Below the pieces are notes generated by a model. It saw only the letters and a list, made by a program, of their open reading frames with translations. It had not been told where the DNA came from and did not search any database. The position numbers and the translations under genes are program-made. 64,000 bases of DNA from Escallonia rubra. Lineage: Eukaryota; Streptophyta; Magnoliopsida; Escalloniales; Escalloniaceae. Within the stretch, counting starts at the first letter, position 1; the number at the start of each line of letters is the position of its first letter. The stretch covers positions 62,001 through 126,000 of the forward strand of contig JAVXUO010002733.1 of assembly GCA_033065855.1 (NCBI GenBank), given 5' to 3'. Of this stretch, positions 1 through 11,409 are shown in pieces.

Positions 1-202
1 AGTGACATTAATCCTTAATGTGTTTTGTCCTCTCATTAAAAACATCATTTGGAGTGGCTTGGATATCGCTCTGACTGTCATAATGGATAAGGTTAACAGA
101 GTCGAAAGGGATATTCATGTCTTCAAGTAGCAATAAATACAATGAGTAATTGAAGGATTGACATAATACAAGATTGACATACTATTCCTTAATTTACGTA
201 GT

Positions 203-549
203 TGACTCTAATATTTGGAAACGCCAATCTTGAATTGGCCACGATCATCCCGTATCAGGTGCTCCTGCTCCTATTGCTTTCTCATTTCAGAAATAGCTCT
301 GTCAAAATTCTATTTATAATAATCAGTCTTAGGTGAAATCCATTCACCCCATTTCCCTTGTGCTGGTCTTTCCATTTCCTTGTATCTCATCGCATCCAGC
401 TTTGTGATGAAAAGCTTTGTGAGCAATGCCTCACGGTGCTCGCCTTTGTAGGCCTTATCCTTCATGTGCTTCCATACGTACCAGCAAATCATTACTGCAA
501 ACTTGAAGTCAATTAAGTTTGATTTAGATATTTTGTTACGGCCTACCAC
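203..549 (-). pseudogene. Decayed coding fragment, family not recognised
   Basis: An open stretch of 79 codons (549 down to 310, opening at GTG, not ATG) reads with a natural protein composition, including FKFAVMICWYVWKHMK and GKWGEWISPKTDYY. The same frame continues past a stop as NFDRAISEMRKQ, another stop, then EQEHLIRDDRGQFKIGVSKY. Protein-like sequence continuing across two in-frame stops suggests a broken gene or an exon remnant rather than chance. I do not recognise the family. It could be part of a host gene that continues off the left edge or a transposon-carried fragment. No start context, promoter or splice sites were identified. Confidence 0.35.
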
Positions 550-2013
550 TCTGGATTGCTAGAGTATGCACGTGAGTTACCAACATTGATTCTCGATCTG
601 TTGTTACTCTTACAGGATAAAATATGATGTATGCTTAAATATCTAGTAAGTTTCAATGCTAGAACATTTGGACTGATGGAAGACTCAGAGATACACGATA
701 CTAAATTAAGTCAGGTTATCAAATTTATTTCCCCCGCCAGGCCTCAAGTAAGCCTGATTGGTTATGGCTATGAATTAGTTTCAAAGCCCTATAGAAGTTT
801 TTTTTTCTTCCCTAAACACACTATGAAACATATATCCCATTGCGATCAAACCCAGTGCATCAACCAAATAGGATGACAGTCCCATGATAGGCCCCAGAGA
901 AGTTGCTCTGGTGCTCTTCCAGACCTGCGATATCTAAGCCGGTCGACCTGGAGAGTTGTGTTCAATAGCCCTGTGTGCACGAACATTCTAGTGCAAGTGC
1001 TGAGAGGATCCCCTTAGGACTACGAACGATGTGTGACGCCAAGAATAATAAAACTTTAGGGGCGTTTTGGAAAGGTACGTGAACGAAAACCACTTGAATT
1101 CTTGCTTTTTGTTCTCCCTTGAGCATCAATTCTTTGCCATTTTAGCTCTTGCCTTGGAGAGTGTTTGGGATAGCCAAACTTGATTAAATTTAGATTAAAT
1201 CCGATTTGAAATATTTTGCGAAAAATCATAAACTATTTAATTTTGCTTCAATATGTTCAATCTGATTATATCCAGAATCCTCGTTTTCTTAGAATCTGAT
1301 TTAATAAGTTTTGGAGAATCAAGTTTGACCAAAAGAATTACCAATTTATGCTCACGTATAAACAAAGATTAATAGCCCTCCTTAAATCTTAATACACAAT
1401 TTGGTCATTTTGTCACACTAACCCTACTTTTCATCTCGTTTTATCTAAACACCTTCAACAACTTTTAATTTTGTTACGCTTAAAATAGATTAAAAAGCAA
1501 ATTTTAAGAACTGATTCTGATTAAATAAGAAACGTCTTTTAAGAATCGATGACAAACGGTCTCTTATTTATGATATTCAAAACGCAAAAGGACAGATAAA
1601 ATAAAACAAAATCAAATACCCCGAGGGTTCTATACTATGGGCTCCCCTTGAAACTAGTAATTTGTTGAGGTAGGACAAAAGGTCAGTTGCCATTAATTGA
1701 ATGGTTTTTAAAAGTTTTTGACTGTTTATGCCACTCCTTGATTCAAAATTGATGCGACTCGTTGAATTGCCATGGGCTGTTCAGAATCTACAGTCGTGGA
1801 ATCAGAAAAAATAACCAGCAGTTCTCTAATTTTCTTAAACTAATCGAATCATAATCTGTTCTGGTATATTTTCCTTGACCTTCAATGCTAACCAAGCACA
1901 TATCCAGCATTGTGAGATAGCGTAAAGGGTAAGTTCACTACTTCTCAGCATTATGTAAACTCAGTTAGAGATGCAGCATCATACAAATATCATACTTCAC
2001 TGTAGAACACATT
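550..2013. other. Gene-free AT-rich stretch
   Basis: I see no convincing gene. An 81-codon open frame at 631-876 on the plus strand has no recognisable motif. A weak MITE-like arrangement is possible between about 1157 and 1562: a GAGAGTGTTTGG-like left end, an ACAAACGGTCTC right end, and an interior rich in ATTAAAT and AATCTGATT words. The match between the ends is poor and no clean duplication is visible. Confidence 0.5.
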
Positions 2014-2068
2014 TCACATTAAACCATTCAAAGATTGAACAAGAAGAAACAATACCATAGAAAGAAGA

Positions 2069-2743
2069 TTAAGGTAACGAATTCTTGTTGTCAGTTGCAT
2101 TTGGGGAGGTGAGAGGGAACAAGGTGAGCAACTGAGGCTCCGTATAACCGGGTTTAGACCGGGGCGAAGGATGCAAGTAGAACCGCCTTTCCTTGATGGC
2201 TTTTTCCTCTTCAGCAAGATCCAGATCAGGCTTTGGAGACTCTCGTTTTCTCGGCGATAGCTTGCTTAAAGGGATTGGATAGTAAGTTGGTGTGGTACCC
2301 GAGGACGAGTACCTTGGAATTGAAGGCGAGAAAGGACCGTACCACTGGGGATAATTGGGTACCAATGTAGGAGGTGGCTGCGCAGCGAATGTAAATGAAG
2401 CATCTGGTGGGAGAAACTGGTTTTCCGGCTTGGATATCTGTAGCGTGGGCCTCGTCACGTTCTGCGCCCTTCTTTCGTGAAGAATTGGCCTTTGGGGCTT
2501 GCTACTGGTCTTGCTGTTGCTCGGGCTTGTGCCTGCAGTATCATTCTTGGTCATGGTGGTGACTGTGGCAGTGGCGGTGGTGGCTGTGATTTCTTGTTGT
2601 GGTGGAATTGTGTCTTTGTTTTCGGAAGGGCCAGCGGTAAAGCGCTGGACAACGTCATGGAAACAAGTCGAGTCTGCATGCACGTACGTTGTTGTGGTCG
2701 GCTGTGAACCAACTGGACTTTGGTTCCCGGATGATCCACTCAT
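2069..2743 (-). CDS. VQ-motif protein (VQ4/VQ19/VQ33-like)
   Basis: 224-residue protein read from ATG at 2743 to TAA at 2069, with no intron in the coding part. VQ proteins are small plant nuclear cofactors that bind WRKY transcription factors and are often MAP-kinase substrates. The VQ core is at residues 28-37, F28-HDV-V32Q33-RF-T36A37; the usual final Gly of FxxxVQxxTG is Ala here. The segment before it (TTTTYVHADSTCF) and the C-terminal block (EEEKAIKERRFYLHPSPR, then EPQLLTLFPLTSP, residues about 176-214) are hallmarks of the VQ4/VQ11/VQ19/VQ31/VQ33 group. Ser-Pro pairs (SPSNS, SPRKRES, HPSPRS, LTSPN) are possible kinase sites. The middle is Thr-, Pro- and Ser-rich and likely disordered. 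Family membership is seen in sequence; WRKY binding and phosphorylation are family knowledge. Which paralogue it is cannot be settled here. Confidence 0.9.
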   Translation of the reverse strand: MSGSSGNQSPVGSQPTTTTYVHADSTCFHDVVQRFTAGPSENKDTIPPQQEITATTATATVTTMTKNDTAGTSPSNSKTSSKPQRPILHERRAQNVTRPTLQISKPENQFLPPDASFTFAAQPPPTLVPNYPQWYGPFSPSIPRYSSSGTTPTYYPIPLSKLSPRKRESPKPDLDLAEEEKAIKERRFYLHPSPRSKPGYTEPQLLTLFPLTSPNATDNKNSLP

Positions 2744-3640
2744 TGATATATGACTACTGTAATAGAATTCTCACGCTCATGAGATTTGGACCTATGACTT
2801 CCAGTTGCAGAGGCAGAGGCTTTGGTTGGTAACAACTTTGTCCCTGTACCGGGAAAAAAACAAAAATTAAAAAGGAATAAGCTTGTGAAAAGAAAACATG
2901 TCGTTGATCATTCGACGCTAAATCTTGACTTTTCGATCTAGCCCTAATCCAGTAATTTGTAGAACTAGCAAAAAATGTAGATAAGTATGAATGAACAGGC
3001 ATGCAATATCTGCTGCTTATTCGTTGCATCAAATTTTGGCCATCTAGAGACTCCGGAGTCTCTGTGTGTGGGTATTTTCAATTTTTTTTTTCTTGTAATT
3101 GGAGACGGATATGGGGAGGGGGATGGTCAACTTATGCTGCTAATGGAGAGGACTTTGATATTACAACAAAGGGTGCGAAAATAGCCTGTATTGCTAACTT
3201 GAATTGAGGCTGCACAAATTTTCATCTTTGAACCAATGGCGGTTGCCCACATTGATAGTGAATCTACGACATAGAAGCACGGGTGCTTGATCAAAGGTCA
3301 GATGAGAATGGAGAACATGTTCCCTACGACATTCTGTTCCAAGAATTACAATTTTTCGTTCAAAATGTTTCTCAAACAAAGAGAGGGATGTAACAATCAC
3401 TATTTCGAGGATTCTTAGAATGGAAAAATTACATACGGGCTTGCAAAATAGGAAGAAACCAATCGGACACGAACATGCACAGAGAAATTCTCAATGCAAG
3501 ATAGTGTATCAATATTCCGGTCACTAAGAGTTTAATTTAGGCATTAACATAATACGTGCAGAAGAGATTTAAACAAGGAGTTTGAGACATACCTCAAACG
3601 TCCTCGCGGAGAATGTTGCTTTTTGTGCAGCATCCTGTTA
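2744..3640 (-). promoter_or_regulatory. 5' leader and upstream region of the VQ gene, possible leader intron
   Basis: Reading the minus strand, a pyrimidine-rich TTCTATTACAG lies about 13 bases before the VQ start codon and looks like a splice acceptor, so the leader may contain an intron. I could not fix the donor or the transcription start. Several short open frames here have no protein-like motif. Confidence 0.3.
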
Positions 3641-4220
3641 GAAATTTGAAGGATGAATCAAATCAAAATATGAATATGCACGGCATAGGAATGAGAGAGA
3701 GAGAGAGATTTATTGGGAAAGACTTGCAGAAGAAGAGGTAAAACTCTCTATCTGGCAAAGACTCAAAACAGTCATAAACCCAGTCTAGGACAAACAAAAC
3801 TGACCTCAGAGATTCTGTCAACAGTCCACCTTTGACGCAATATGATATATATTTGGTCAAACAATGGTCAACCAATGGTCCAAAAGGCTCAAAGATTTTT
3901 GCCAAATCATGTCTGCATCGGTGTTGTGGTTAATTGAATTAGCTTACGATTTAATGAAAAATGGTCAGCATTGTCTTTTAATCACCTTTTAATCAGATGA
4001 ACACCTACTTTCATACCTTAGATGCTGTTCAACACTCTTGGTTTTTGTCACGAAGAATACTTTGACGAGAAAACATAAATTTTTAGCGAAGAACAAGGAA
4101 TAGAATGTTATGAAAATAGACATTTTTAGTGACGAGAAAACATAAATTTCTTGTGAAAAGGCATAGGATGTTATGAAAATAGACACTTTTAGTGACTGAG
4201 TTGTCGTAAAAGTTGTGAAA
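3641..4220. other. Intergenic sequence left of the LTR element
   Basis: No gene is seen. There is a short GA microsatellite near 3693-3708. At 4060-4200 a motif of the type AAAACATAAATTT followed by ATAGAATGTTATGAAAATAGACA occurs about twice as a local imperfect direct repeat. Confidence 0.5.
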
Positions 4221-4225
4221 ATCGG

Positions 4226-4474
4226 TGTTGCTGCTAAAAATATGCTCCGCGTACTTTGCGGAACCCGAGCCTGGACTGATGACCTGCAAGACAGAAACGA
4301 GTGACCGCCGGGTGGGGTTCCCGGCGGAGAACTCTCCGATGCTTAAGTCAGAGCACAGCTACAGGATAATAACTCTGAAAAAGCATGAAAGACACAATGT
4401 GTGTCTGTGTGTGTAGTTCTCCCATACCTGGGGGGTATTCCCCAATTATTGAGAGTTATATTTAAGTTATATCA
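4226..4474. repeat. Left LTR of the 4.2-kb element
   Basis: 249 bases, TG...CA ends, closely matching 8203-8451. It contains the block GAGAACTCTCCGATGCTTAA that is identical in both copies. Confidence 0.85.
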
Positions 4475-5142
4475 TAAGCCCCCCACTTCCTTAGCTAAAA
4501 TGTTTGGCTGAGGAAGTTTATACCTGGTGTCTCGAGACACGCGTCAGATTTGTAAGTGATTCTCATCCACTTGTAGGGGTAACAATATTTCTCTCTTCCA
4601 TGTGCTCCGACCTAAGCGGGTGCTTAAGCCTTAGAACTTTGCCCAAGTAGGGCGCTAGAACCCTAGCTCTCGAGAGCTAAGTCTTAGAATGTCGCCTGAG
4701 TAGGCTATTCGGAATCATCTTTAGAAAGACGAATCATGGGATCTCGAGATCCTTTAGGGCATGTGCCCCATGGTAGCCTCTCTCGGAGGATGACACAAAG
4801 CTGTGCATGCAAGTTGTTGCATGTGCTAAGTGTTTGAATGTCCCCTCGAGGGGTCACCTCTCCTTGGAGGGTGTTCATTTTGTGCAAGTGTGTGTTCTTT
4901 GGCTCGAGCCGACCACATCATGCTTGCGTTTTACTTTGTCGCGAACTCTTATCATCAGCTAAGAGTTGGCAAAGAAGCCTCGCACTCACGCTTGGCTGGG
5001 TTTTGAATTGACAAAGAATGGTGGGGGGATGAAGTCCCATAGTCCTTTGCCGTTTCACGGGTTAGAACTGTAGCTAAACCGTTCGGATAGAACTTGAGCT
5101 CTATCCTATCACCCTTGGGGGTGTTCATCCCTCGGGGGACTG

Positions 5143-5640
5143 CCCCAGAGGGCTGGTGGAGCGCGGAGCTCATGCAACTACCCTCGAGGGTTCAACGGAA
5201 TTTAAGAATTCTCGTCATACACGCCCTCGGGGCGGATGGAGCCGGAGCTCATACAATTACCCTCAAGGGTTTGACGGAATTTAAGAATTCTCGTCATACA
5301 CGCCCTCGGGGGCGGATGGAGCCGGAGCTCATGCAATTACCCTCGAGGGTTTTGACGGAATTTAAGAATTCTCATCATAGACGCCCTCGGGGGCGGATGG
5401 AGCCGGAGCTCATGCAATTACCCTCGAGGGTTTGACGGAATTTAAGAATTCTCATCATACACGCCCTCGGGGGCGGATGAAGCCGGAGCTCATGCAATTA
5501 CCCTCGAGGGTTTGACGGAATTTAAGAATTCTCATCATACACGTCCTCGGGGGCGGATGGAGCCGGAGCTCATGCAATTACCCTCGAGGGTTTGACGGAA
5601 TTGAAGAATTCTCGTCGTATGCGCCCTCAGGGGTTTCTTG
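5143..5640. repeat. Tandem array, about 81-bp unit, five full copies plus partial ends
   Basis: The unit starts near ACGCCCTCGGGGGCGG and runs through GGAGCTCATGCAATTACC, CCTCGAGGG and GGAATTTAAGAATTCTC. Full copies begin near 5220, 5299, 5381, 5462 and 5543, with a diverged partial copy before and a fragment after. Each unit carries short palindromes (CCCTCGAGGG, GAATTC). Long open frames across the array are a by-product of a unit length divisible by three and are not genes. Confidence 0.9.
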
Positions 5641-6883
5641 TCCTTGTTGCCGCGGTGCTAAATAAGAAGCCGCAGGTCATGGAGCCCGTAATATGGTTGT
5701 TGTGGCGAACCTTTCTGTCTGATAAGACATAAGGCATTAAGCCTGTATGATCTCATACAATATAAAGCCCCGGGCCTTTGAGAAGGCGTGGATATATAAA
5801 GATGACTTTTAAGCCCATATGTTGGGCCCGATCGCAAGAAGACCTGTACGAGCAATATAGAAGACCATATCTGCCTGCTTTGACTAGACGTGCATATAAA
5901 GCTAGAGGGCATGGAGTCCGTCTGAGCAAGATGTCACTGATGATCAGTAGATAAGTTGTCGAATTTAATCGATTTACTGAGAAGCAACTAGATTCAGTTT
6001 GCTTGGTTGCATGAGCTTGAGCTTGCAGTTGTTCCATCCATATTAGCGACGCTATTGGCGAAGTGCTCTGATTTACTGATCGAGGTCACTGTGTGACTGA
6101 ACATCAAGAGACAATAGGTAATGCTGAGTCGGCAGGATGCTGCAGCAGAAACCTTAGATGTGACTTCAAGTCGCAGGGTGCTATGAATTTGTTCCTTGCT
6201 TTACGAAGCGATTTATACGTCACTGTTAATGCTCGCAGGCGTAGTTTAATCCCTTGCAAGAAATAAAAGTGCGTGACTGAAAAACAGCTTTTGAAGCAAT
6301 AAAGCATATAAAATGCAACTATGTTTTTAACACAGAATTAAGAATAGTGTTCAACACCGTGGACCCATTAAGGTTTTGTCAGTTAGCCGACAGGGGTGCG
6401 CTGCACTGCGTGTCGCATGTGCGCTTTAAAAAGTCACAGCAGTCGGGAGTCCCGACTTGCGACCTGCTTGCGCTAATTGGCGCAATTAGATAATGCTAAA
6501 CCACAATATAATGTAAGTCTAGCTAATAAAAGCGCACTGGAAGTAGCCTTCAAACCGCTTGGTGGCGCTAAAATTCGTAGCCGCTTAACTTTTAGCGACA
6601 GATGTGCAATAAAATGTACACCGTTTTTTAAAGAATACGCGGCATATGTTAAATAAAATGAGACCTAATGAGTCTTAAATTTTACTAGACCATTTTCTCA
6701 TGTTAAAAGCTTAATACTTTTAAAAAAATGAGAGGCCAAAGTCAAGTAAATAAGACCCTTTGGGTCTTAAAACTAAACGTGCATCTTGCATAGGTTAAAA
6801 GCTTAAGGCATTGAAATAGTGTGGCACATGCCAAATAAATAAGACCTTGTGGTCCTAAATGTAATTCTGCATTTTAATGGGGG

Positions 6884-8150
6884 TTAATGTCGAATTATTC
6901 TAGAAAGAGGGATTTCACCTGACTTGGGGGAAGTTACTCCTTCTTTCAACTGACCGAAATGCAGGGAGCTGGTGGCCATGTGGTGCCGTCGTCGTTTGCT
7001 CGAATGGAGCGACGTAGGGGAAAGTCGCCGGCTTGATGGCGACAATGATGTGGTTGCAGATCTGCAGCGCCGTCCGCCACGAGGCGCCGATCGGCGCAGT
7101 TGCGACTCCAGCGAATGAGATGGCGTCGCGGTAAAGGAATCGATGGCATCGGCACTCGGTGCGACTCCGGCCAATGGGATGGCGTCGCGGTGGCTCGGTC
7201 CTTTGAGCGAACAGGTGGTGACCAGATTTTGCAGCGGTGCGGCATCACCATGGCGAGGCGACGGCGACGGTAGGACGTTAATCGTGAGTCGACGGCGTCA
7301 GCATCTTGTGCGGCGGTGGTAATCTATTAGGGTTTTGACCCTAATGGGCGGCGCTGTTCCTGCTTCTCTCTTTTTTGTTTGTATCTTGCCTTCGCTGTTC
7401 TGGCGGCCTCACGGCGGTGGTCGGCCGTGACCGGTATGGTGATTGGGTGCCAGTGAGGTGGCGATGGTAGATCAGGTAGCCTCTACCGGCGGCAACATCG
7501 GGGTGCAATATGGGAAAGCTTGTTGGCAAGGTGCGCCACCGTTGATGGGGCAGAGCAGATTTGACGGCTGTGAGGCAGCACCGTATTCTGTTCTCTTTCT
7601 CTTTCTTTCTTTTTTGTTGTTGTTGAGTTGTTGTTTGGACGTTATTGCTGCTCCAGCAGCTTCGTGACAGTAGTCGGCGAAGTGGTGTCATGCTTTGCAA
7701 GAGAGCCTGCTATGGCGGCGACGCTGTGGACATCGGCAGCGCTCTACTGCTAGGGTTTTGACCCATAGAGCAGCGGCGGCGCTGTTGCCTCTTATTTCTT
7801 CTCTCCGTCTTCTAAGTATTTTTTCGATGTGTGGCTGCTCCGGCAGCTGTGTGGTGACGGCGCATAGTACCGTAAGGTGGCACAGCGCAACGGCGAAGGA
7901 GCGACGTTGGGCGCAACGCTGGCATCGTGAACAGCAAGATTACAACCTTGCTGTTGATGATTTTGCCTGGTTGCCACCGGATGGCCGAAGCGGCGTTGCC
8001 GATCGCTGTTTGAGTCCAACGCCCAAAGCTTGCTTAATTGATCTCAAAATTTTGAACTGAAACTGCAGTTGAATTTTGAGGCCTTCGGCCGTGCGGTTCT
8101 GTCGAAATTTGCGACATGTTGCCGCCCGCCGATCTCGAGATGATTGTTTG
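6884..8150. other. GC-rich interior of the 4.2-kb LTR element, no gene
   Basis: This part has overlapping open frames on both strands but no recognisable protein motif. A phrase TAGGGTTTTGACCC followed by GGCGGCGCTGTT appears twice (near 7328 and 7750), so some internal duplication has taken place. I see no support for a coding region. Confidence 0.5.
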
Positions 8151-8202
8151 AGTTTTCTTGAGGTCATCAGTTAGGCTGGCGGGTTGACGGATGGCGCGAA
8201 TC

Positions 8203-8451
8203 TGTTGCTGTTAAAAATATACTCCGCGTACTTTACAGAACCCGAGCCTGGACCGATGACCTGCAAGACAGAAAACGAGTGACCGCTGGGTAGGTTCCCG
8301 GCGGAGAACTCTCCGATGCTTAAGTCAGAGCGCAGCTACAGGATAATAACTCTGAAAAAGCATGAAAGACACAATGTGTATCTGTGTGTGTAGTTCCCTC
8401 ATACCTGGGGGGTATTCCCCAATTATTGGGAGTTATATTAGAGTTATATCA
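8203..8451. repeat. Right LTR of the 4.2-kb element
   Basis: 249 bases matching 4226-4474, followed directly by the second copy of ATCGG. Confidence 0.85.
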
Positions 8452-8857
8452 ATCGGTAAGTTTAATTTGGGAGGGAGAGGATTGACTACTTAACCATAAT
8501 TTTTACCATCCATTAGTATCTGACCTTTCTACGGATTATAGTGTTCCAGGCACGGATTTTCCCTTAGTGTTTCTTAACTAAGCTGGGCGGAGTCAGAATC
8601 AACAGGGAAGGTGGTCAAAATATGGAACAAAAGTAACATTTCAAAATTTTCTTTTATGATGCTCAACAAAAAAAGGCTGTATTGCAACCGTGCAGAGCGG
8701 CGTACTCGGAGTGAGGAATCGAGAGGGCTACCCACCATTATGAAGTCCATCGGATGAACCAAATGGAAAGCTACATCATGATCATGGCCTCTATGGCCCA
8801 TGTCAGTTGATATACATCACATCACCTTCACGGAGCTAATTGCATTCCACCTATTAA

Positions 8858-9018
8858 AGTAGCGTTTGAAATAATTTTAATTTCTAATTTTTTGTTCATT
8901 GTTGAAATTGGGAAAAATAAATTGTCATTTGACAGACAGTTTTAGTTATTTTTTTTTCCTTCGGTTTTATAAGTCAGTATTCAAAATATGACTGTTTTTA
9001 AATCAATATTAGAGTATT
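8858..9018. mobile_element. Fragment of a PIF/Harbinger-like MITE (C-rich orientation)
   Basis: It starts TTAAAGTAGCGTTTG, like the copies at 44703 and 61006, and continues with TTCGGTTTTATAAGTCAG and ATGACTGTTTTTAAA as they do. It stops where the next, oppositely oriented copy begins at 9022. The GC-rich core is absent. Confidence 0.5.
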
Positions 9019-9021
9019 TCA

Positions 9022-9451
9022 GGCTCTTTTTGACAACACTTTTTTTTTTCAGTTTTCAAAAAAAATAATAATAAAGAGCAGTTAAATTCTTTTTTTTTAC
9101 AAAAACAAGTGGATGTTTTGATAACATAGTTTTTATTTTGAGTTTTTTTTGTGTTTGATTACCCAGTTTTTTTTTTGTGGTGGCGGTGGTCGACGGTGGT
9201 GGTGGTAGGGCGTGGCAGTGGCCAGCGGTGGCCGCCGCCGCCGGCAGTCGCTGCCGGAGGTGGGAGGGTGGTGGTCTCAAAAAAAAATTTGAAACTGAAA
9301 ATTGAAACTCATTTTGGAGTTTTTAAAAACAGCCTTGGTTTAAAAACTGAATTTTCAAACTGAAGGGAAAAAAAAAACGAAAAATTGTTACCAAACGTAA
9401 CTTTTTTTTCCAGTTTCCAAAACTGAAAAAAAAAGACCTGTCAAACGGGCC
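9022..9451. mobile_element. PIF/Harbinger-like MITE with GGN-rich core, copy 1
   Basis: About 430 bases with terminal inverted repeats (left GGCTCTTTTTGACAACAC, right end reverse-complemented GGCCCGTTTGACAGGTC). It is flanked by the 3-base repeat TCA. The interior has T-rich arms and a GGTGGCGGTGG-type core at about 9176-9275. It encodes no transposase. The superfamily call rests on the 3-base duplication, which is TTA or TAA in the sister copies, and on the end sequence. Confidence 0.65.
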
Positions 9452-9819
9452 TCAATTTTCAGTTTTGAATTTTTTTTTTTTTATGACTTTCAACTTTTGT
9501 TGAAAGCATTTGATATCTTTTTTTCCCTTCAAACTTCATCACCAACACCTATTACCCACGAAAATCAAACCACCAACATTGCCAACCGGGGCAGAGCACC
9601 CCCATGACCAGGGGGGCCACTGTACCCCCCAAAATTTTGAAAAATTCTTTTTCAATTTTTGAATGATGGGTAATCTTATTTAAAATATTCATGAAAATAC
9701 CATTATATTTTGTAAATTAATGTATTAGGATTTCATTTATGAGCTAGACATGGATGTTTGAACTCGATTCGAGTTCGTCAATGTAAAACTCAAGCTCGGA
9801 TCGACTCGACTCATTTGTC

Positions 9820-10882
9820 TAGGGATGGCAATTTAAATCCGCCCCGGCGGATATCTGCCCCGTTCCGAACCGTTAGGAGAGGATTTTTTTTACTTTGGCC
9901 GGGTTATGGGGCGGGTATGGTTTTTATATGTGTAACCCGCAGCGGGTACGGGTCGGGTTATGTATTCTCCCTAAGCCACCCCGGTATCCGACCCGTACCC
10001 GCCTCGACTAATATAAACCCTAATTCTAAATGATATGCAATCCTAGCCATCCATCTTGTAGTATAAATACTACAACCTTAGATAGAAACCCTATCCCTTT
10101 TTTCTTTCTCCCCTGAAATCTTCAGCCGCTCTCTTCGTCTCTGAAAAATTCAGCGTCTCTCTTCTTCTCTAGAACTCTTCACCCACGCCGCCCCTCTTCT
10201 CTCCCCCACACGGTCACCCCCCACGACCACAAACACCACCTCACCACCCTCACCGTCATCCTTAATGGCCGCAAATCATCGTCACCCTCCACAAATCAAA
10301 CCACGGCGCTGCCCCTTTTCTCTTACAGTTGGACCATTACAGTCGGAACAAAAAGAAGTATAGTCCGATATCCTCCGATCTGATGTTGCGACGGGTTTTT
10401 GCCAAAAAGCTTTTTCCTTCTCTGTTGCTTTGTCGTCATTGTCATTTTCCAGATCCAGCATCGCGTTGCTTGTACGAGTCTCATGAAATGTGCAGTGTGA
10501 TGTCTTTGGCCAATGTATTTAGTTCTAATTTTATTTGCTATATTACAGATTAGTTTTGTAATTAGGTTTATAATGTGTATTGTTACCACTGAAATATAAT
10601 CATTTGTTTTATGTTTGCCTGGTGGTGTAATTTATTATATTTCTCTTTTGGAATATTTGGACATTAACTGTCCTATTTTAGTAGTTGTTGCAATTACAGA
10701 TTTGAAAATTCGGGGCGGGTCGGGGCGGGTTCGGGCTTATGGAAGTTCGCCGGGGCGGGGATGGTATTCCCATCCGTTGATCCGCTGGCGGGGCGGGGCG
10801 GGGCGGAGTGGTGCATAAGGACAACCGGGGCGGGTACGGATTTGATAAGATCCGCATCCGACCCGCCCCATTGCCATCCCTA
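9820..10882. mobile_element. Non-autonomous hAT transposon, 1,063 bp, complete ends
   Basis: The terminal inverted repeats are exact: TAGGGATGGCAAT at the left and ATTGCCATCCCTA at the right. Both flanks carry the same 8 bases CATTTGTC (9812-9819 and 10883-10890), which is the hAT signature. Subterminal repeats of the GGGGCGGGT type crowd both ends, as expected for transposase binding sites. The interior has a TATA-like TATAAATAC near 10060 followed by a long CT-rich leader-like stretch, so it may keep the promoter and leader of a former transposase gene, but no transposase frame remains. No part matches a protein I know. Confidence 0.9.
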
Positions 10883-11039
10883 CATTTGTCTAAAAAGCGA
10901 GTTGAATTAACGACTGGAGAAGAAGCTAAAGTCGATGGATTTCTGGATCTTCACAAAGATCAAAGCTTCAGAGTCGTAGAATATCCTGGGTGATGTGTGT
11001 GCGTGAGAGTGAGAAAGAGAGGGCGTGTGCATGAGAATG

Positions 11040-11085
11040 ATAAAGAGTGGTGGGTGTGTGTGTGTGTGTGTGGTCTTTCATTCAG
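11040..11085. repeat. TG microsatellite
   Basis: A run of about ten TG units near 11058-11080 within purine-rich sequence. Open frames across it are low-complexity artefacts. Confidence 0.8.
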
Positions 11086-11409
11086 TATGCACGAGACTGC
11101 GTGCATCTGTGTAATGAAAGAGAGTGAAAGTGGAAAGAAGTGTCTGAAGAAGAGGAGAAGAGAGGGAGGAATAAAATAGAGTGCCAATCAGAAAGCTGTT
11201 AGGGTTTTCTTAATAGATCGGAAGAGGCTTTGGGCTATACTTTTGGGCTTTTTACTTGCACTCTAACTTTATGGCTTGGCTACATATAGGAATTGTTTAG
11301 GTATGTTATTTAGCTTGGTTTTAAGCAAATTGAGTTTAGGGCCTACATGCCTTAAACATAATACTCATGTATATTTGCACAATTCTTTAACATAAAATAT
11401 GAACTATTA

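Larger units (their letters stand above)
4226..8451. mobile_element. Complete non-coding LTR element (LARD-like), about 4.2 kb
   Basis: Two direct repeats of 249 bases (4226-4474 and 8203-8451) begin TGTTGCTG and end TTATATCA, and the whole is flanked by the 5-base direct repeat ATCGG (4221-4225 and 8452-8456). This is the classic mark of LTR retrotransposon integration. The interior has no gag or pol that I can recognise; it holds an 81-bp tandem array and a GC-richer part at about 6900-8150, so it is a non-autonomous element of the LARD kind. I did not find a standard initiator-tRNA primer site or a clear polypurine tract, so the family and orientation remain open. The LTRs differ at roughly 5-6% of sites by eye, which suggests an insertion a couple of million years old at rates commonly used for plants. 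Structurally it looks whole at its ends. Confidence 0.85.

Noticed and set aside
5094-5640. Regular repeats that could be mistaken for a CRISPR array or a repeat protein
   Set aside because: The 81-bp units are contiguous with no unique spacers and lie within an LTR element of a plant genome. The open frame comes from a period divisible by three.
7341-8167. Overlapping open frames up to 121 codons in the 4.2-kb LTR element
   Set aside because: Present on both strands in GC-rich sequence, without any domain; not supported as genes.
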